Shown here one piece after another: positions 13,920 through 21,151 of a stretch of 21,873 nt of DNA. A model generated the notes under the pieces. It saw only the letters and a program-made list of their open reading frames with translations. It made no database searches and was not told the origin of the DNA. Origin of the DNA: an uncultured Flavonifractor sp. (lineage in GTDB: Bacteria; Bacillota; Clostridia; Oscillospirales; Oscillospiraceae); contig CAJUDT010000034.1 of assembly GCA_910585415.1 (NCBI GenBank), positions 1 to 21,873 of the forward strand, given 5' to 3'. The position numbers were made by a program, and so were the translations under genes. The first letter of the stretch is position 1. Each line of letters opens with the position of its first letter.

Positions 13920-14837
13920 CTACCAGGCCCGGACCGCGCCCCGCAGAGCGGACACCCGGTCCAGCCCCTGACCGGCGGCCAGCTTCTCCAGGCCGTCCCG
14001 AACACGCAAGGGCGCGTAGGGGTCGGCAAAGCAGGCGGTCCCCACCGCCACGGCGGAGGCCCCGGCCAGCATCAGTTCTGCCGCGTCCTCCCCCCTGGCC
14101 ACGCCGCCCATGCCCAGAATGGGCTTTGCCACGGCTCCGGCCACCTCCCACACCATCCGCACCGCCACCGGCAGCACGGCGGGGCCGGAGAGGCCCCCGG
14201 TGTTCATCTTCAAAATGGGGCGGCGGGTCTGTACGTCAATGCGCATCCCCCGCAGTGTGTTGATGAGGGAGAGGGCGTCCGCCCCGGCCTCGTCCACCGC
14301 CTTGGCAATCTCCACGATGTCGGTGACGTTGGGGGAGAGCTTCACCATCACCGGTACGGAGGAATGTTCCTTAGCGACACGGGTCACCTCAGCGGCCAGC
14401 TCCGGCCGGGTTCCGTAGGCCAGCCCTCCCGCCTTTACGTTGGGGCAGGAGATGTTGACCTCAATCATATCCACCCCCGCCCGAGAGAGCTTTTCGCACA
14501 TAATCCCGTATTCCTCCGGGGTGTTGCCGGAGATGTTGGCAATGACCGCCAAGTCATACTTTCGCAGCTCGGGGAGCTCCTCGGTAATAAAGGCGTCCAC
14601 ACCGGGGTTCTGGAGCCCCACCGAGTTGAGCATACCCATGGGCGTCTCGGCAATCCGGGGGGGCGGGTTGCCCGTCCGGGGGTGGAGGGTCAGGCCCTTG
14701 CAGCAGATACCCCCCAGCTCGCTCAAATCGTAAAACTGTCCGTACTCCCGGCCAAAGCCAAAGGTGCCGGAGGCCACCACCACGGGGTTTTTCATGGAAA
14801 CTCCCGCCAGGTTTACCGACATATCCACGTTAGGCAT
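13920..14837 (-). CDS. pyrD: Dihydroorotate dehydrogenase B, catalytic subunit
   Basis: The FMN-containing PyrD subunit oxidises dihydroorotate to orotate and passes electrons to PyrK, which uses NAD+; the enzyme is cytoplasmic. The 305-residue product has VVVASGTFGFG at the N-terminus, NSVGLQNPG, and NISCPNVK with the catalytic Cys131, where class 1B enzymes use cysteine and class 2 enzymes use serine; the C-terminal phosphate-binding loops GMGGVARGEDA and AVAVGTACF follow. The ATG at 14837 overlaps the pyrK stop by 8 bp and has AGGAGG nine bases upstream, so PyrK and PyrD are co-translated. Partner gene and cysteine together fix it as the NAD-linked class 1B enzyme. Confidence 0.95.
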   Translation of the reverse strand: MPNVDMSVNLAGVSMKNPVVVASGTFGFGREYGQFYDLSELGGICCKGLTLHPRTGNPPPRIAETPMGMLNSVGLQNPGVDAFITEELPELRKYDLAVIANISGNTPEEYGIMCEKLSRAGVDMIEVNISCPNVKAGGLAYGTRPELAAEVTRVAKEHSSVPVMVKLSPNVTDIVEIAKAVDEAGADALSLINTLRGMRIDVQTRRPILKMNTGGLSGPAVLPVAVRMVWEVAGAVAKPILGMGGVARGEDAAELMLAGASAVAVGTACFADPYAPLRVRDGLEKLAAGQGLDRVSALRGAVRAW

Positions 14838-15609
14838 CCCAGTCCACCTCCTCCGCGTCAAAGACCGGACCATCCTTGCATACATGCCGCATGGTCCCGT
14901 CCCTCATCTGCACCGCGCAGCCCAGACAGGCCCCCACGCCGCAGGCCATCCGCTCCTCCATGGAGACCTGGCAGGGTACGCCAAACTCCGCCGCCGCCTG
15001 GACCACGCTCTTGAGCATGGGCTTGGGGCCGCAGGCCAGGACGGCCCTGAAGGAGCGGTTTTTGGACAGCTCCTGCCGGACCAGCTCGTCCACAAAGCCG
15101 TGGTGGTACAGGGACCCGTCGTCGGTGGCCACCCTCACGGCCAGGCACGCCTCGGCCAGCTCGTCCACCAGCAGGGCCCGGTCTTTGGAGCGGAACCCCA
15201 AAAGGGCCACGGAGCCTCCGCCGCATACCTTGGCGCACCCCAGCAGGGGGGGCACGCCAATGCCACCCCCCACCAGAAGATACGCCCCCTGGTCCTCCAC
15301 CTGGAATCCATTGCCCAGCAGGCCCAGCACATCCACATGGCGCCCCACCGGGCGGCGGGCCAGCCACGCGGTGCCCTCCCCCCGGACCTCAAACACGATG
15401 GTGAGGGTGTCCCCCTCCGGGGAGCCCTGCCAATCGCAGACCGAGATGGGGCGGCGGAGCAGGCGGGAATGGCCGCACTTGATGTGGACAAACTGCCCCG
15501 GTCCCGTCAGGGAAGTGCGCACCATGTCCCCTACTGCCAATTTCATCTGTATGGTATAGTCGTTGAGCTGTGTTTTGGCGAGAATGTTACATGCCCGTTC
15601 TACCTTCAT
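14830..15609 (-). CDS. pyrK: Dihydroorotate dehydrogenase B, electron transfer subunit
   Basis: PyrK carries FAD and a 2Fe-2S cluster and links PyrD to NAD+. The 259-residue product has the FAD-binding RRPIS motif (52-56), the NAD-side GGGIGVPP motif (114-121), ACGPKPML (192-199), and four cysteines for the 2Fe-2S cluster at 223, 228, 231 and 244. Length is typical of the family. The ATG at 15609 has a weak GGTGA ribosome site and follows the zinc-ribbon gene by 16 bp; the longer open frame upstream overlaps that gene in another frame and is not real. It overlaps pyrD by 8 bp. Confidence 0.95.
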   Translation of the reverse strand: MKVERACNILAKTQLNDYTIQMKLAVGDMVRTSLTGPGQFVHIKCGHSRLLRRPISVCDWQGSPEGDTLTIVFEVRGEGTAWLARRPVGRHVDVLGLLGNGFQVEDQGAYLLVGGGIGVPPLLGCAKVCGGGSVALLGFRSKDRALLVDELAEACLAVRVATDDGSLYHHGFVDELVRQELSKNRSFRAVLACGPKPMLKSVVQAAAEFGVPCQVSMEERMACGVGACLGCAVQMRDGTMRHVCKDGPVFDAEEVDWDA

Positions 15610-15625
15610 GCGTTCACCGCTTTCT

Positions 15626-15925
15626 TTACGCTTCCCACGGCGGGCGCTCCTCCCGCTCCCGCCGGCCGAGCCCAAACCAACCGCCCTTGGAGGCAGGCGG
15701 CTCCTTAGAGGGCTCTTCTTCCTCTCCGCTGGCATCCTCCTGTGAGGCGGCGGTGTACAGCTCCACCTTGCCGCACTGCGGGCAGGCGTACAGGTCTACC
15801 GTATAGGTGTCCGCCAGCAGGGTAAGCAGGCCGCCCCCGCCATCCGCGCCGATGGAAAACTCCTGGAGCTTCAATTCCAGCTCCGCCCCGCAGGCGGGAC
15901 AAGAAATCGTCTTTTTTTCTTCCAT
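15626..15925 (-). CDS. Small zinc-ribbon protein
   Basis: A 99-residue protein with two CxxC pairs: CPACGAE near the N-terminus (Cys9, Cys12) and CPQCGKVE near residues 48-51, as in a zinc ribbon that binds one zinc ion. The tail (about 60-99) is Glu/Pro/Gly-rich with a GGWFGLGRRE segment. No family name was recognised. The ATG at 15925 lies 11 bp after the pyrF stop; the ribosome site is weak. It sits between pyrF and pyrK, so it is transcribed with pyrimidine biosynthesis genes. It might be a zinc-dependent regulator or an accessory factor, but nothing in the sequence settles this. It could also be a general zinc-ribbon protein in the operon by chance. Confidence 0.75.
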   Translation of the reverse strand: MEEKKTISCPACGAELELKLQEFSIGADGGGGLLTLLADTYTVDLYACPQCGKVELYTAASQEDASGEEEEPSKEPPASKGGWFGLGRREREERPPWEA

Positions 15926-15936
15926 GGATTCCGCCC

Positions 15937-16857
15937 TTATGCAATGGTCACGAATTGCCGGATATCGTCCCGCATGGCAATGGCGGCGTTCCGGGCGGCC
16001 TCCTGGTAATCCTCCCCGTTTTTGCCGGTCTTCTGCCAGGCGCACATGATGCCCCGGGACGAATTGACAATGGCCCCGTGGCCGTGCTTGTCAAAGGCAT
16101 AGCGCACATCGGCGGCGGTGCCCCCCTGTGCTCCGTAGCCGGGCACCAGGAAGAAGGTCTGTTCCAGACGCTTTCGCAGCTCCTGCAAATCAGAGGGGTA
16201 CGTAGCCCCCACCACCGCACCGGCGGGGGTAAAGCCGTACTTGCCTGCCGTCCCGCCCAGGCGCTGGGTCAGCTCCCCCATGACCTGATAAACCAGCCGG
16301 TCCCCGGCCATCCTGTCCTGGAGCTCACCGGAGCTGGGGTTGGAGGTCTTGACCAGCACGAAGAGGCACTTGTCCTCCGCCCGGCACGTATCCAGGAAGG
16401 GATTGACCGCGTCGGAGCCCATATAGCCGTTGACGGTGACGCAGTCGGCCCCGAAGGCCGCAAAGGCCCCCTCCCCAATCTGTGTCTTGCCCAGCCACGC
16501 CTCGCTGTAGGCCTGGGCGGTGGAGCCGATGTCCCCCCGCTTTACGTCGGCAATGACAAAATACCCCTTCTCCTTGGCGTAGGCAATGGTGCGCTCCAGC
16601 ATCTTCATGCCCCGCCAGCCCAGGCGCTCATAATAGGCCGACTGGGGCTTCACGGCGGGGACAATGTCGCTCAGGGCGTCCATGAGGCCGCAGTTGAAGC
16701 GGTAAACGGCATGGACGGCTCCGGCCAGGTTGGCCCCAAATTCCTCATAGCACGCCTGCAAAATGTGAGGGGGGACATATTCGGGCTTGGGGTCCAGGCC
16801 CACCACGGTGGGGTTTTTCATGGCGCGGATCTGGTCCTGCAAATGGTCAAAAGACAT
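15937..16857 (-). CDS. pyrF: Orotidine 5'-phosphate decarboxylase, type 2
   Basis: This enzyme decarboxylates OMP to UMP, the last step of UMP synthesis. The 306-residue product has VVGLDPKPE at the start, Lys70 in VPAVKPQSAYYE, the catalytic DVKRGDIGST tetrad region (Asp104, Lys106, Asp109), and VPGYGAQGG with SSRGI near the C-terminus. The length above 300 residues and these forms place it in the type 2 subfamily rather than the ~230-residue type 1. The ATG at 16857 overlaps the pyrC stop by one base (TAATG) and AAGGAG lies 7 bases upstream. It is the second gene of the operon. Confidence 0.95.
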   Translation of the reverse strand: MSFDHLQDQIRAMKNPTVVGLDPKPEYVPPHILQACYEEFGANLAGAVHAVYRFNCGLMDALSDIVPAVKPQSAYYERLGWRGMKMLERTIAYAKEKGYFVIADVKRGDIGSTAQAYSEAWLGKTQIGEGAFAAFGADCVTVNGYMGSDAVNPFLDTCRAEDKCLFVLVKTSNPSSGELQDRMAGDRLVYQVMGELTQRLGGTAGKYGFTPAGAVVGATYPSDLQELRKRLEQTFFLVPGYGAQGGTAADVRYAFDKHGHGAIVNSSRGIMCAWQKTGKNGEDYQEAARNAAIAMRDDIRQFVTIA

Positions 16858-18149
16858 TATAATTCTCCTTCCTGATGGTCGTAGACGACCACGCCGCCTA
16901 CGATGGTGTATTTGACTCTTCCTTTTACCTTACGTCCCGCGAAGGGGGTGTTGCGGCCCTTGGAGGCAAAGCGCTCCGGGTCAATGGTCCACTCCTCCTC
17001 CGGGTCGAAGATGACCACGTCCCCGTCGGAGCCGATGGACAGCCGCCCCTTGGTGGGCAGGCGGAGGATACAGGCCGGGTTGATGGTCAGCTTCCGCAGG
17101 ATGTCGGACAGCTCCATCTCCCCGGTGTGGTAAAGGCTGGTCAGAGTGACCGCCAGGGCGGTTTCCAGGCCCACCATGCCGCTGGGGGCCTCGGTGAGGG
17201 GGCGGGCCTTTTCCTCGGCGGAGTGGGGGGCGTGGTCGGTGGCAATGGCGTCAATGGTGCCGTCCTTGAGGCCCTCGATGATAGCGGCCACGTCCTGCTT
17301 TGTCCGCAGCGGCGGATTCACCCGGGCCAGACTCCCCTGTGTGAGAATCTCTTCCTCGGTGAGGGTGAAATACTGGGGGCAGGTTTCGCAGGTAATCTGC
17401 ACCCCCTTGCGCTTGTAGCGCCGCACGAGGCTGACCGACTTGGCGGTGGAGATGTGGCAGATATGGACCGCCCCTCCTGTCTCCTCGGCTAACATGGCGT
17501 CCCGAGCTACCATGATTTCCTCCGCGATGTGGGGCCGTCCGGGCAGGCGGAGCTGCCGGGAGATTCTCCCCTCGTTCACCGCGTAGTTTTTCACCATGTC
17601 CGCATCCTCACAGTGGGAGAGGATGGTCAGGCCCTTCCGGCTGGCGGTGATGAGGCCGTCCCGCATCAGGTCGGCATTCTGGACGGGCACGCCGTCGTCG
17701 GAGAGGGCCACGGCTCCGGCGGCTTTCAGCGCCTCGAAATCGGTGAGGGCCTCCCCCCGCTGGCCCTTGGTCACCGCGCCGATGGGCCACACATGGACCC
17801 AGCTGGCCTCCTCGGCCTTCCGGCGGACAAAGTCCACCTGCTCGGGGCAGTCGGTCACCGGGCGGGTGTTGGGCATACAGGCAATGGAGGTAAAGCCGCC
17901 GCAGGCCGCCGCCAGCGCGCCGGTTGCAATGGTCTCCTTGTACTCAAAGCCGGGCTCCCGCAGGTGGACGTGCATATCCACCAGTCCGGCGCACACCACC
18001 AGCCCCCTTGCGCTGAGGATTTGCGCGCCGGGCTCATAGATGTTGCTGCCGATGGCGGCTACCTTGCCGTTTTCAATCAAAATATCCATCACGCCGCCGA
18101 TGCCCCCCACCGGGTCCACCAGACGGCCCTGACGAATCAGCACTTTCAC
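16857..18149 (-). CDS. pyrC: Dihydroorotase
   Basis: PyrC cyclises carbamoyl-aspartate to dihydroorotate in UMP synthesis. The 430-residue product has the two-histidine metal motif DMHVHLREPG (His60, His62), an ALSDDGV segment with the bridging aspartate, ILSHCED, HICHIS and ATDHAPHS with the catalytic aspartate, matching the Bacillus-type (amidohydrolase type I) enzyme in motif and length. I chose GTG at 18149 because AGGAG lies exactly 7 bases upstream; the ATG at 18170 would add seven residues and places the ribosome site inside the gene. It is the first gene of the string. pyrB, pyrE and carAB are not in the window. Confidence 0.95.
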   Translation of the reverse strand: MKVLIRQGRLVDPVGGIGGVMDILIENGKVAAIGSNIYEPGAQILSARGLVVCAGLVDMHVHLREPGFEYKETIATGALAAACGGFTSIACMPNTRPVTDCPEQVDFVRRKAEEASWVHVWPIGAVTKGQRGEALTDFEALKAAGAVALSDDGVPVQNADLMRDGLITASRKGLTILSHCEDADMVKNYAVNEGRISRQLRLPGRPHIAEEIMVARDAMLAEETGGAVHICHISTAKSVSLVRRYKRKGVQITCETCPQYFTLTEEEILTQGSLARVNPPLRTKQDVAAIIEGLKDGTIDAIATDHAPHSAEEKARPLTEAPSGMVGLETALAVTLTSLYHTGEMELSDILRKLTINPACILRLPTKGRLSIGSDGDVVIFDPEEEWTIDPERFASKGRNTPFAGRKVKGRVKYTIVGGVVVYDHQEGEL

Positions 18150-18172
18150 GAAATCACTCCTTTCAGACATGG

Positions 18173-18206
18173 AAAAAGGGGCTGCGGTCCCACTCCCGTC
18201 CCCTTT
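18173..18206 (-). promoter_or_regulatory. Attenuator-like hairpin in the pyrC leader
   Basis: Between promoter and pyrC the minus strand has AAAGGGG (18206-18200) pairing with CCCCTTT (18181-18175), with the T-run continuing to TTTTT (18177-18173). It has the look of an intrinsic terminator in an ~80-base leader. I could not find a PyrR-binding sequence or an anti-terminator partner, so the regulatory reading is inference. Confidence 0.45.
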
Positions 18207-18234
18207 CGTAAAGCACTCCGTCTCTCATGGATTC

Positions 18235-18263
18235 ATTATAGCTTGAAACACAGTTTTTAGCAA
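18235..18263 (-). promoter_or_regulatory. Sigma-A-type promoter of the pyr operon
   Basis: TTGCTA (18263-18258), a 17-base spacer and a perfect TATAAT (18240-18235) on the minus strand. Transcription would begin near 18228, about 80 bases before the pyrC GTG. Confidence 0.75.
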
Positions 18264-18294
18264 TGGATTTTTCTCATTTTCCGGGCAAACTAGG

Positions 18295-18322
18295 GGTACT
18301 TTTTCTTGAAAGAAAAAGTACC
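18295..18322. repeat. Palindromic repeat, copy 2 (GGTACTTTTTCTT arms)
   Basis: GGTACTTTTTCTT (18295-18307) and AAGAAAAAGTACC (18310-18322) are perfect 13-bp inverted arms with a 2-base centre, followed by AAAAAGAACTTCC. The outer sequence matches the palindrome at 453-480 and the half copy at 573-589. It lies between the pyr promoter and the small YtxH-like gene, outside either predicted transcript's coding part. Confidence 0.65.
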
Positions 18323-18389
18323 AAAAAGAACTTCCATGGCGCTTCGGTCCCGGTTGCAACCCCTGCCCCTGCGCCCGGTAACGGAGGTT

Positions 18390-18416
18390 CTGACAGACCC
18401 TTGGAACACGAATAAT
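18390..18416 (+). promoter_or_regulatory. Weak candidate promoter for the YtxH-like gene
   Basis: CTGACA (18390-18395) and AATAAT (18411-18416), each one base from consensus, but the 15-base spacer is short. It is the best match ahead of the isolated plus-strand gene. Confidence 0.3.
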
Positions 18417-18437
18417 GGAACAGGGAGGAACACAGGT

Positions 18438-18614
18438 ATGACAAAACATGGATTTTTCCAGGGCATTGGCGTGGGCGTTCTGGCTGGAGCGGCCATCGGC
18501 ATGGCCGTGGCCAGCGCCCCCAGCTGCGGGGCGGAGGTCCGCCGCATGACCCGCAAGGCCGCCCGGACCATGGACCACATGAAGGACGATTTGAGCGACC
18601 GGATGGGGTTTTAA
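18438..18614 (+). CDS. Small YtxH-like membrane protein
   Basis: A 58-residue protein with a Gly/Ala-rich hydrophobic segment (about residues 6-28: FFQGIGVGVLAGAAIGMAVAS) and a charged basic-then-acidic C-terminal helix (RRMTRKAARTMDHMKDDLSD). This glycine-patterned helix plus amphipathic tail is the plan of YtxH/gas-vesicle-like small stress proteins; the resemblance is by pattern only. The ATG at 18438 has GGGAGG about 9 bases upstream. The upstream in-frame codons overlap the palindromic repeat and are not used. It is alone on the plus strand between two minus-strand operons. Confidence 0.75.
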   Translation: MTKHGFFQGIGVGVLAGAAIGMAVASAPSCGAEVRRMTRKAARTMDHMKDDLSDRMGF

Positions 18615-18624
18615 GGACCCTGCT

Positions 18625-18667
18625 GCCGCCCCCCAGGGCGTGAGGTGACGTAAGGCGGGCGGCTCTC
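18625..18667 (+). terminator. Possible terminator of the YtxH-like gene
   Basis: GCCGCCC (18625-18631) pairs with GGGCGGC (18657-18663) over a 25-base loop, followed by TCTCTT. The T-tract is weak, so this is a tentative call. Confidence 0.35.
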
Positions 18668-18687
18668 TTCCGCCGGACCGTCTGGAC

Positions 18688-18743
18688 AAAAAATCCCCGC
18701 CCGCTCGGAACCGCTGGAAGCAGCCGGTCCGGAGTGGGCGGGG
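18688..18743 (-). terminator. Intrinsic terminator of the GH112 locus
   Basis: CCCCGCCCGCTC (18695-18706) pairs with GAGTGGGCGGGG (18732-18743) with one G-U pair; the minus strand continues with TTTTTT (18693-18688). It begins 8 bases past the phosphorylase stop and should end the sugar locus transcript. Confidence 0.85.
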
Positions 18744-18750
18744 GGTTCTG

Positions 18751-20931
18751 TTATGTGCCGGAGGGCACCTCGTACCATCGAATCTCGTTGGCGGCCAACT
18801 CCAGGGGGAAGCTGGAGCCGTCGCCCCGGTAAACGGTGGTGGACTGGGGTTCATAGGTGTTGTTGACCACGCAGAACCGGCCGCTCTCCACAAAGGCGTG
18901 TACCTCTGCGTGATAATTGTCCGAATACCACTGATACAGGGCGTTTTCCTGGTGGGCGCTCCACAAAATGGCCCGGCAGAGCAGGCGGGTGTTCTCGAAG
19001 GAATAGGGCAGACCGGACACGTACACCGCCCGGCCGGAGCCGAACTCGTTCACCGCCAGCTGCACTTCTTTGTCCCGCTGGACCAGCACCTGTGCGCCCT
19101 CCAGGGCGTAGATGCCCCCTTTGCCCTCGCCGAAGTCCACAGCTCCGGCGCAGTCGGCCAGGATGAAATGGTCCGGGTGCTCCTCCCAGTTGTACTTATC
19201 ATAGCCCAGGGTAAAGCCCGTCTCCTGCTCCACGCCCAGCACCTGGGCCAGCTGAAAGCGGCGTCCCTGGTACTGGTGGCCGGAGGGCTCCCCCACGCCA
19301 ATCAAGCCGCCGCCCCGCCAGACAAAGCGCTTCACCAGGGCGGAAATCTCCGGGTCCTCCCAGACTGCGCCGCCGGTGTGGGCCGTGTCCGCGTCCCCGA
19401 TGTTCAGGAGCACATCCACCCCCTCCAGGGCGCGGGGGTCCTCCTTCAGGTCGTCAAAGCTGAGGAATTTCACATCGAAGGGCGCCCCGGACAGGGCTTC
19501 AATGACCCCGGCATAGGAGTAATTCTGCTTTTGATACAGGGCGTGGTGGACCATGTGGCAGCCCCAGGAGCGGGCCCGGCCCCAGCAGTTGAGGACGGCC
19601 ACGGTCTTTGCGCAGTAGGGCTTTCGGCCCTGGCCGATGTTGTCATAGAGCTCCCGGAACTCCCGGCACACCTGCTCCACGTAGTCGATAAATTCCGGGA
19701 ACTGGCAGGCCAGCTTCAGATAACCGCCGTACCCAATCCGGTCGATGGGCTTGCGCAGAATGGCCCGGCGGGCGGTGACCCAGTTCTCTTTCGCCTCCCG
19801 CACCGGGTCGCCCCCCTCGTGGAAGGTATCCGGGAAGAAGTAGGGCAGAAAGCGTCCCTCGGTGTACTTGACGCCGGGGATGTCGGAAATCAGGCGCAGG
19901 GTGGAGCCGTTGCCCACGCTCCCCACCACCGCGTCCAGGCCGATGGTCTTAAATTCCTCCAGATAGGGCTCGGTGCCAATCCAGTGGTCCCCCAGGAACA
20001 TCATGGCCTCTTTCCCCAGCTCGTGGGTGATGTCCACCATCTCCCGGGCCAGCTTGGCCACCTCCCGGCGCTGGAAGGCCATAAAGTCCTTGAACTCCTT
20101 GGAGGGGACCCGGTACTGGTTGTTATAATAGCCCTGGTCGATGATATACTCCGGCCGGAAGGGGTAGCCCGCCTCCCGCTCGAACTGCTCCAGGATATAG
20201 GGGGACACCGAGGCGGAGTAGCCGTACCAGTCCACGTACTTCTCCCGCTTGAGCTCGTCAAAGACCAGGGTGAACTGGTGGAAGAAGGTGGTGTAGCGGA
20301 TGACGTTCACATAGGGGTGGTCCGCGATGAACTTCCGCAGGCGCTCCATGGTGAAAGCCCGGGTCTTGGGCTGGCGCACATCAAAGGTAATCTGGTGCTC
20401 AAAGTCCGTCCAGCCGTTGGTAACGGCGTTGTACATGTGTACCGGGTCCCAGATGAGGTAGGCCAGGAAGCTCACGGTGTAGTCGTGAAACGGCTCCGGC
20501 GCGTCGATGACCACGCAGCCGGTCTGTTCCTCGTACCGCCAGGCGGCGGTATGGACCACCATGCCGGTGGTGCGGTCCATAACCTCCCACCACCGCTTGA
20601 TGTCATCATGGGTGTTCACCTGCATCAGCTCGGGGCTGATGCCCTGCATCAGGGGGATGGACAGGGTTTCCTCCACGGCGGTGTGAAAGCCGGTCATAAT
20701 ATAGCACTGCTGGACCTCGTCCGGGTTGGCCTTGGCCCAGGCGTTGTCCTTGCGGGTGGTGTAGTAGGTGGAATAAACCTTGGCGTCCACCTCCTTCAGG
20801 GCGGCGGGGAAGCCGGTGCCGTCGCAGTCCCGGATGGCGTCCGCCCCCCAGCGCTTCAGCAGCTCCAGAGTCTCCGGCACCACGTCCACGTCGGTGGGAA
20901 TGGTCACACGGCCAGTACGTTGTTGTTCCAT
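18751..20931 (-). CDS. gnpA: GH112 family phosphorylase (1,3-beta-galactosyl-N-acetylhexosamine phosphorylase)
   Basis: A 726-residue cytoplasmic phosphorylase of family GH112, which splits galacto-N-biose or lacto-N-biose with phosphate into galactose-1-phosphate and the N-acetylhexosamine. Recognised from the overall sequence, with family features such as GRVTIPTDVDVVPETLELLKRWGADAIRD-like N-terminus (residues 7-36), the WDPVHMYNAVTNGW barrel segment, FHQFTLVFDE, a YGYSASVSPYILEQF segment and a C-terminal YVSGLPYSFENTRLL region before a beta-sandwich tail. Some GH112 enzymes instead act on galactosyl-1,4-rhamnose, and I cannot settle which by eye. The ATG at 20931 has AAGGAG six bases upstream. 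It follows a small membrane protein and a carbohydrate ABC permease, so the imported disaccharide is presumably its substrate. Confidence 0.9.
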   Translation of the reverse strand: MEQQRTGRVTIPTDVDVVPETLELLKRWGADAIRDCDGTGFPAALKEVDAKVYSTYYTTRKDNAWAKANPDEVQQCYIMTGFHTAVEETLSIPLMQGISPELMQVNTHDDIKRWWEVMDRTTGMVVHTAAWRYEEQTGCVVIDAPEPFHDYTVSFLAYLIWDPVHMYNAVTNGWTDFEHQITFDVRQPKTRAFTMERLRKFIADHPYVNVIRYTTFFHQFTLVFDELKREKYVDWYGYSASVSPYILEQFEREAGYPFRPEYIIDQGYYNNQYRVPSKEFKDFMAFQRREVAKLAREMVDITHELGKEAMMFLGDHWIGTEPYLEEFKTIGLDAVVGSVGNGSTLRLISDIPGVKYTEGRFLPYFFPDTFHEGGDPVREAKENWVTARRAILRKPIDRIGYGGYLKLACQFPEFIDYVEQVCREFRELYDNIGQGRKPYCAKTVAVLNCWGRARSWGCHMVHHALYQKQNYSYAGVIEALSGAPFDVKFLSFDDLKEDPRALEGVDVLLNIGDADTAHTGGAVWEDPEISALVKRFVWRGGGLIGVGEPSGHQYQGRRFQLAQVLGVEQETGFTLGYDKYNWEEHPDHFILADCAGAVDFGEGKGGIYALEGAQVLVQRDKEVQLAVNEFGSGRAVYVSGLPYSFENTRLLCRAILWSAHQENALYQWYSDNYHAEVHAFVESGRFCVVNNTYEPQSTTVYRGDGSSFPLELAANEIRWYEVPSGT

Positions 20932-20947
20932 AGGCAGCTCCTTTCCG

Positions 20948-21142
20948 TCAATGGGGGTCCTGGAAGGGTTTGTTGTAGATAAACAGGGCCGCCAGCAGCA
21001 GGACCAGCCCCACAAGCATAATGCCCAGACCGGCGAGCTTTCCGCTCAGGGTCCAGCCGTAGATGACCAGACCCATCCCGCCCAGGAAAAACAGGGCAAT
21101 CAGAGTCACCCGCAGGGTGGTGTGCTCTTTCCAAAATTTCAT
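20948..21142 (-). CDS. Small two-helix membrane protein of the sugar locus
   Basis: A 64-residue protein with two hydrophobic helices, roughly residues 11-31 (VTLIALFFLGGMGLVIYGW) and 36-56 (LGIMLVGLVLLLAALFIY), ending YNKPFQDPH. Tiny proteins of this plan sit beside GH112 and sugar permease genes in clostridia; it may correspond to DUF6903, though I am recalling that name and cannot confirm it. The ATG at 21142 is favoured by AGGTG six bases upstream over a GTG at 21151. It follows the permease stop by 9 bp and precedes the phosphorylase by 16 bp. It may assist the importer, which is inference. Confidence 0.7.
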   Translation of the reverse strand: MKFWKEHTTLRVTLIALFFLGGMGLVIYGWTLSGKLAGLGIMLVGLVLLLAALFIYNKPFQDPH

Positions 21143-21151
21143 CGCTGTCAC

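Noticed and set aside
18898..20982. 694-codon open frame antisense to the GH112 gene
   Set aside because: Shadow frame; composition is His/Gly/Val-rich as expected for the reverse of a GC-rich gene.
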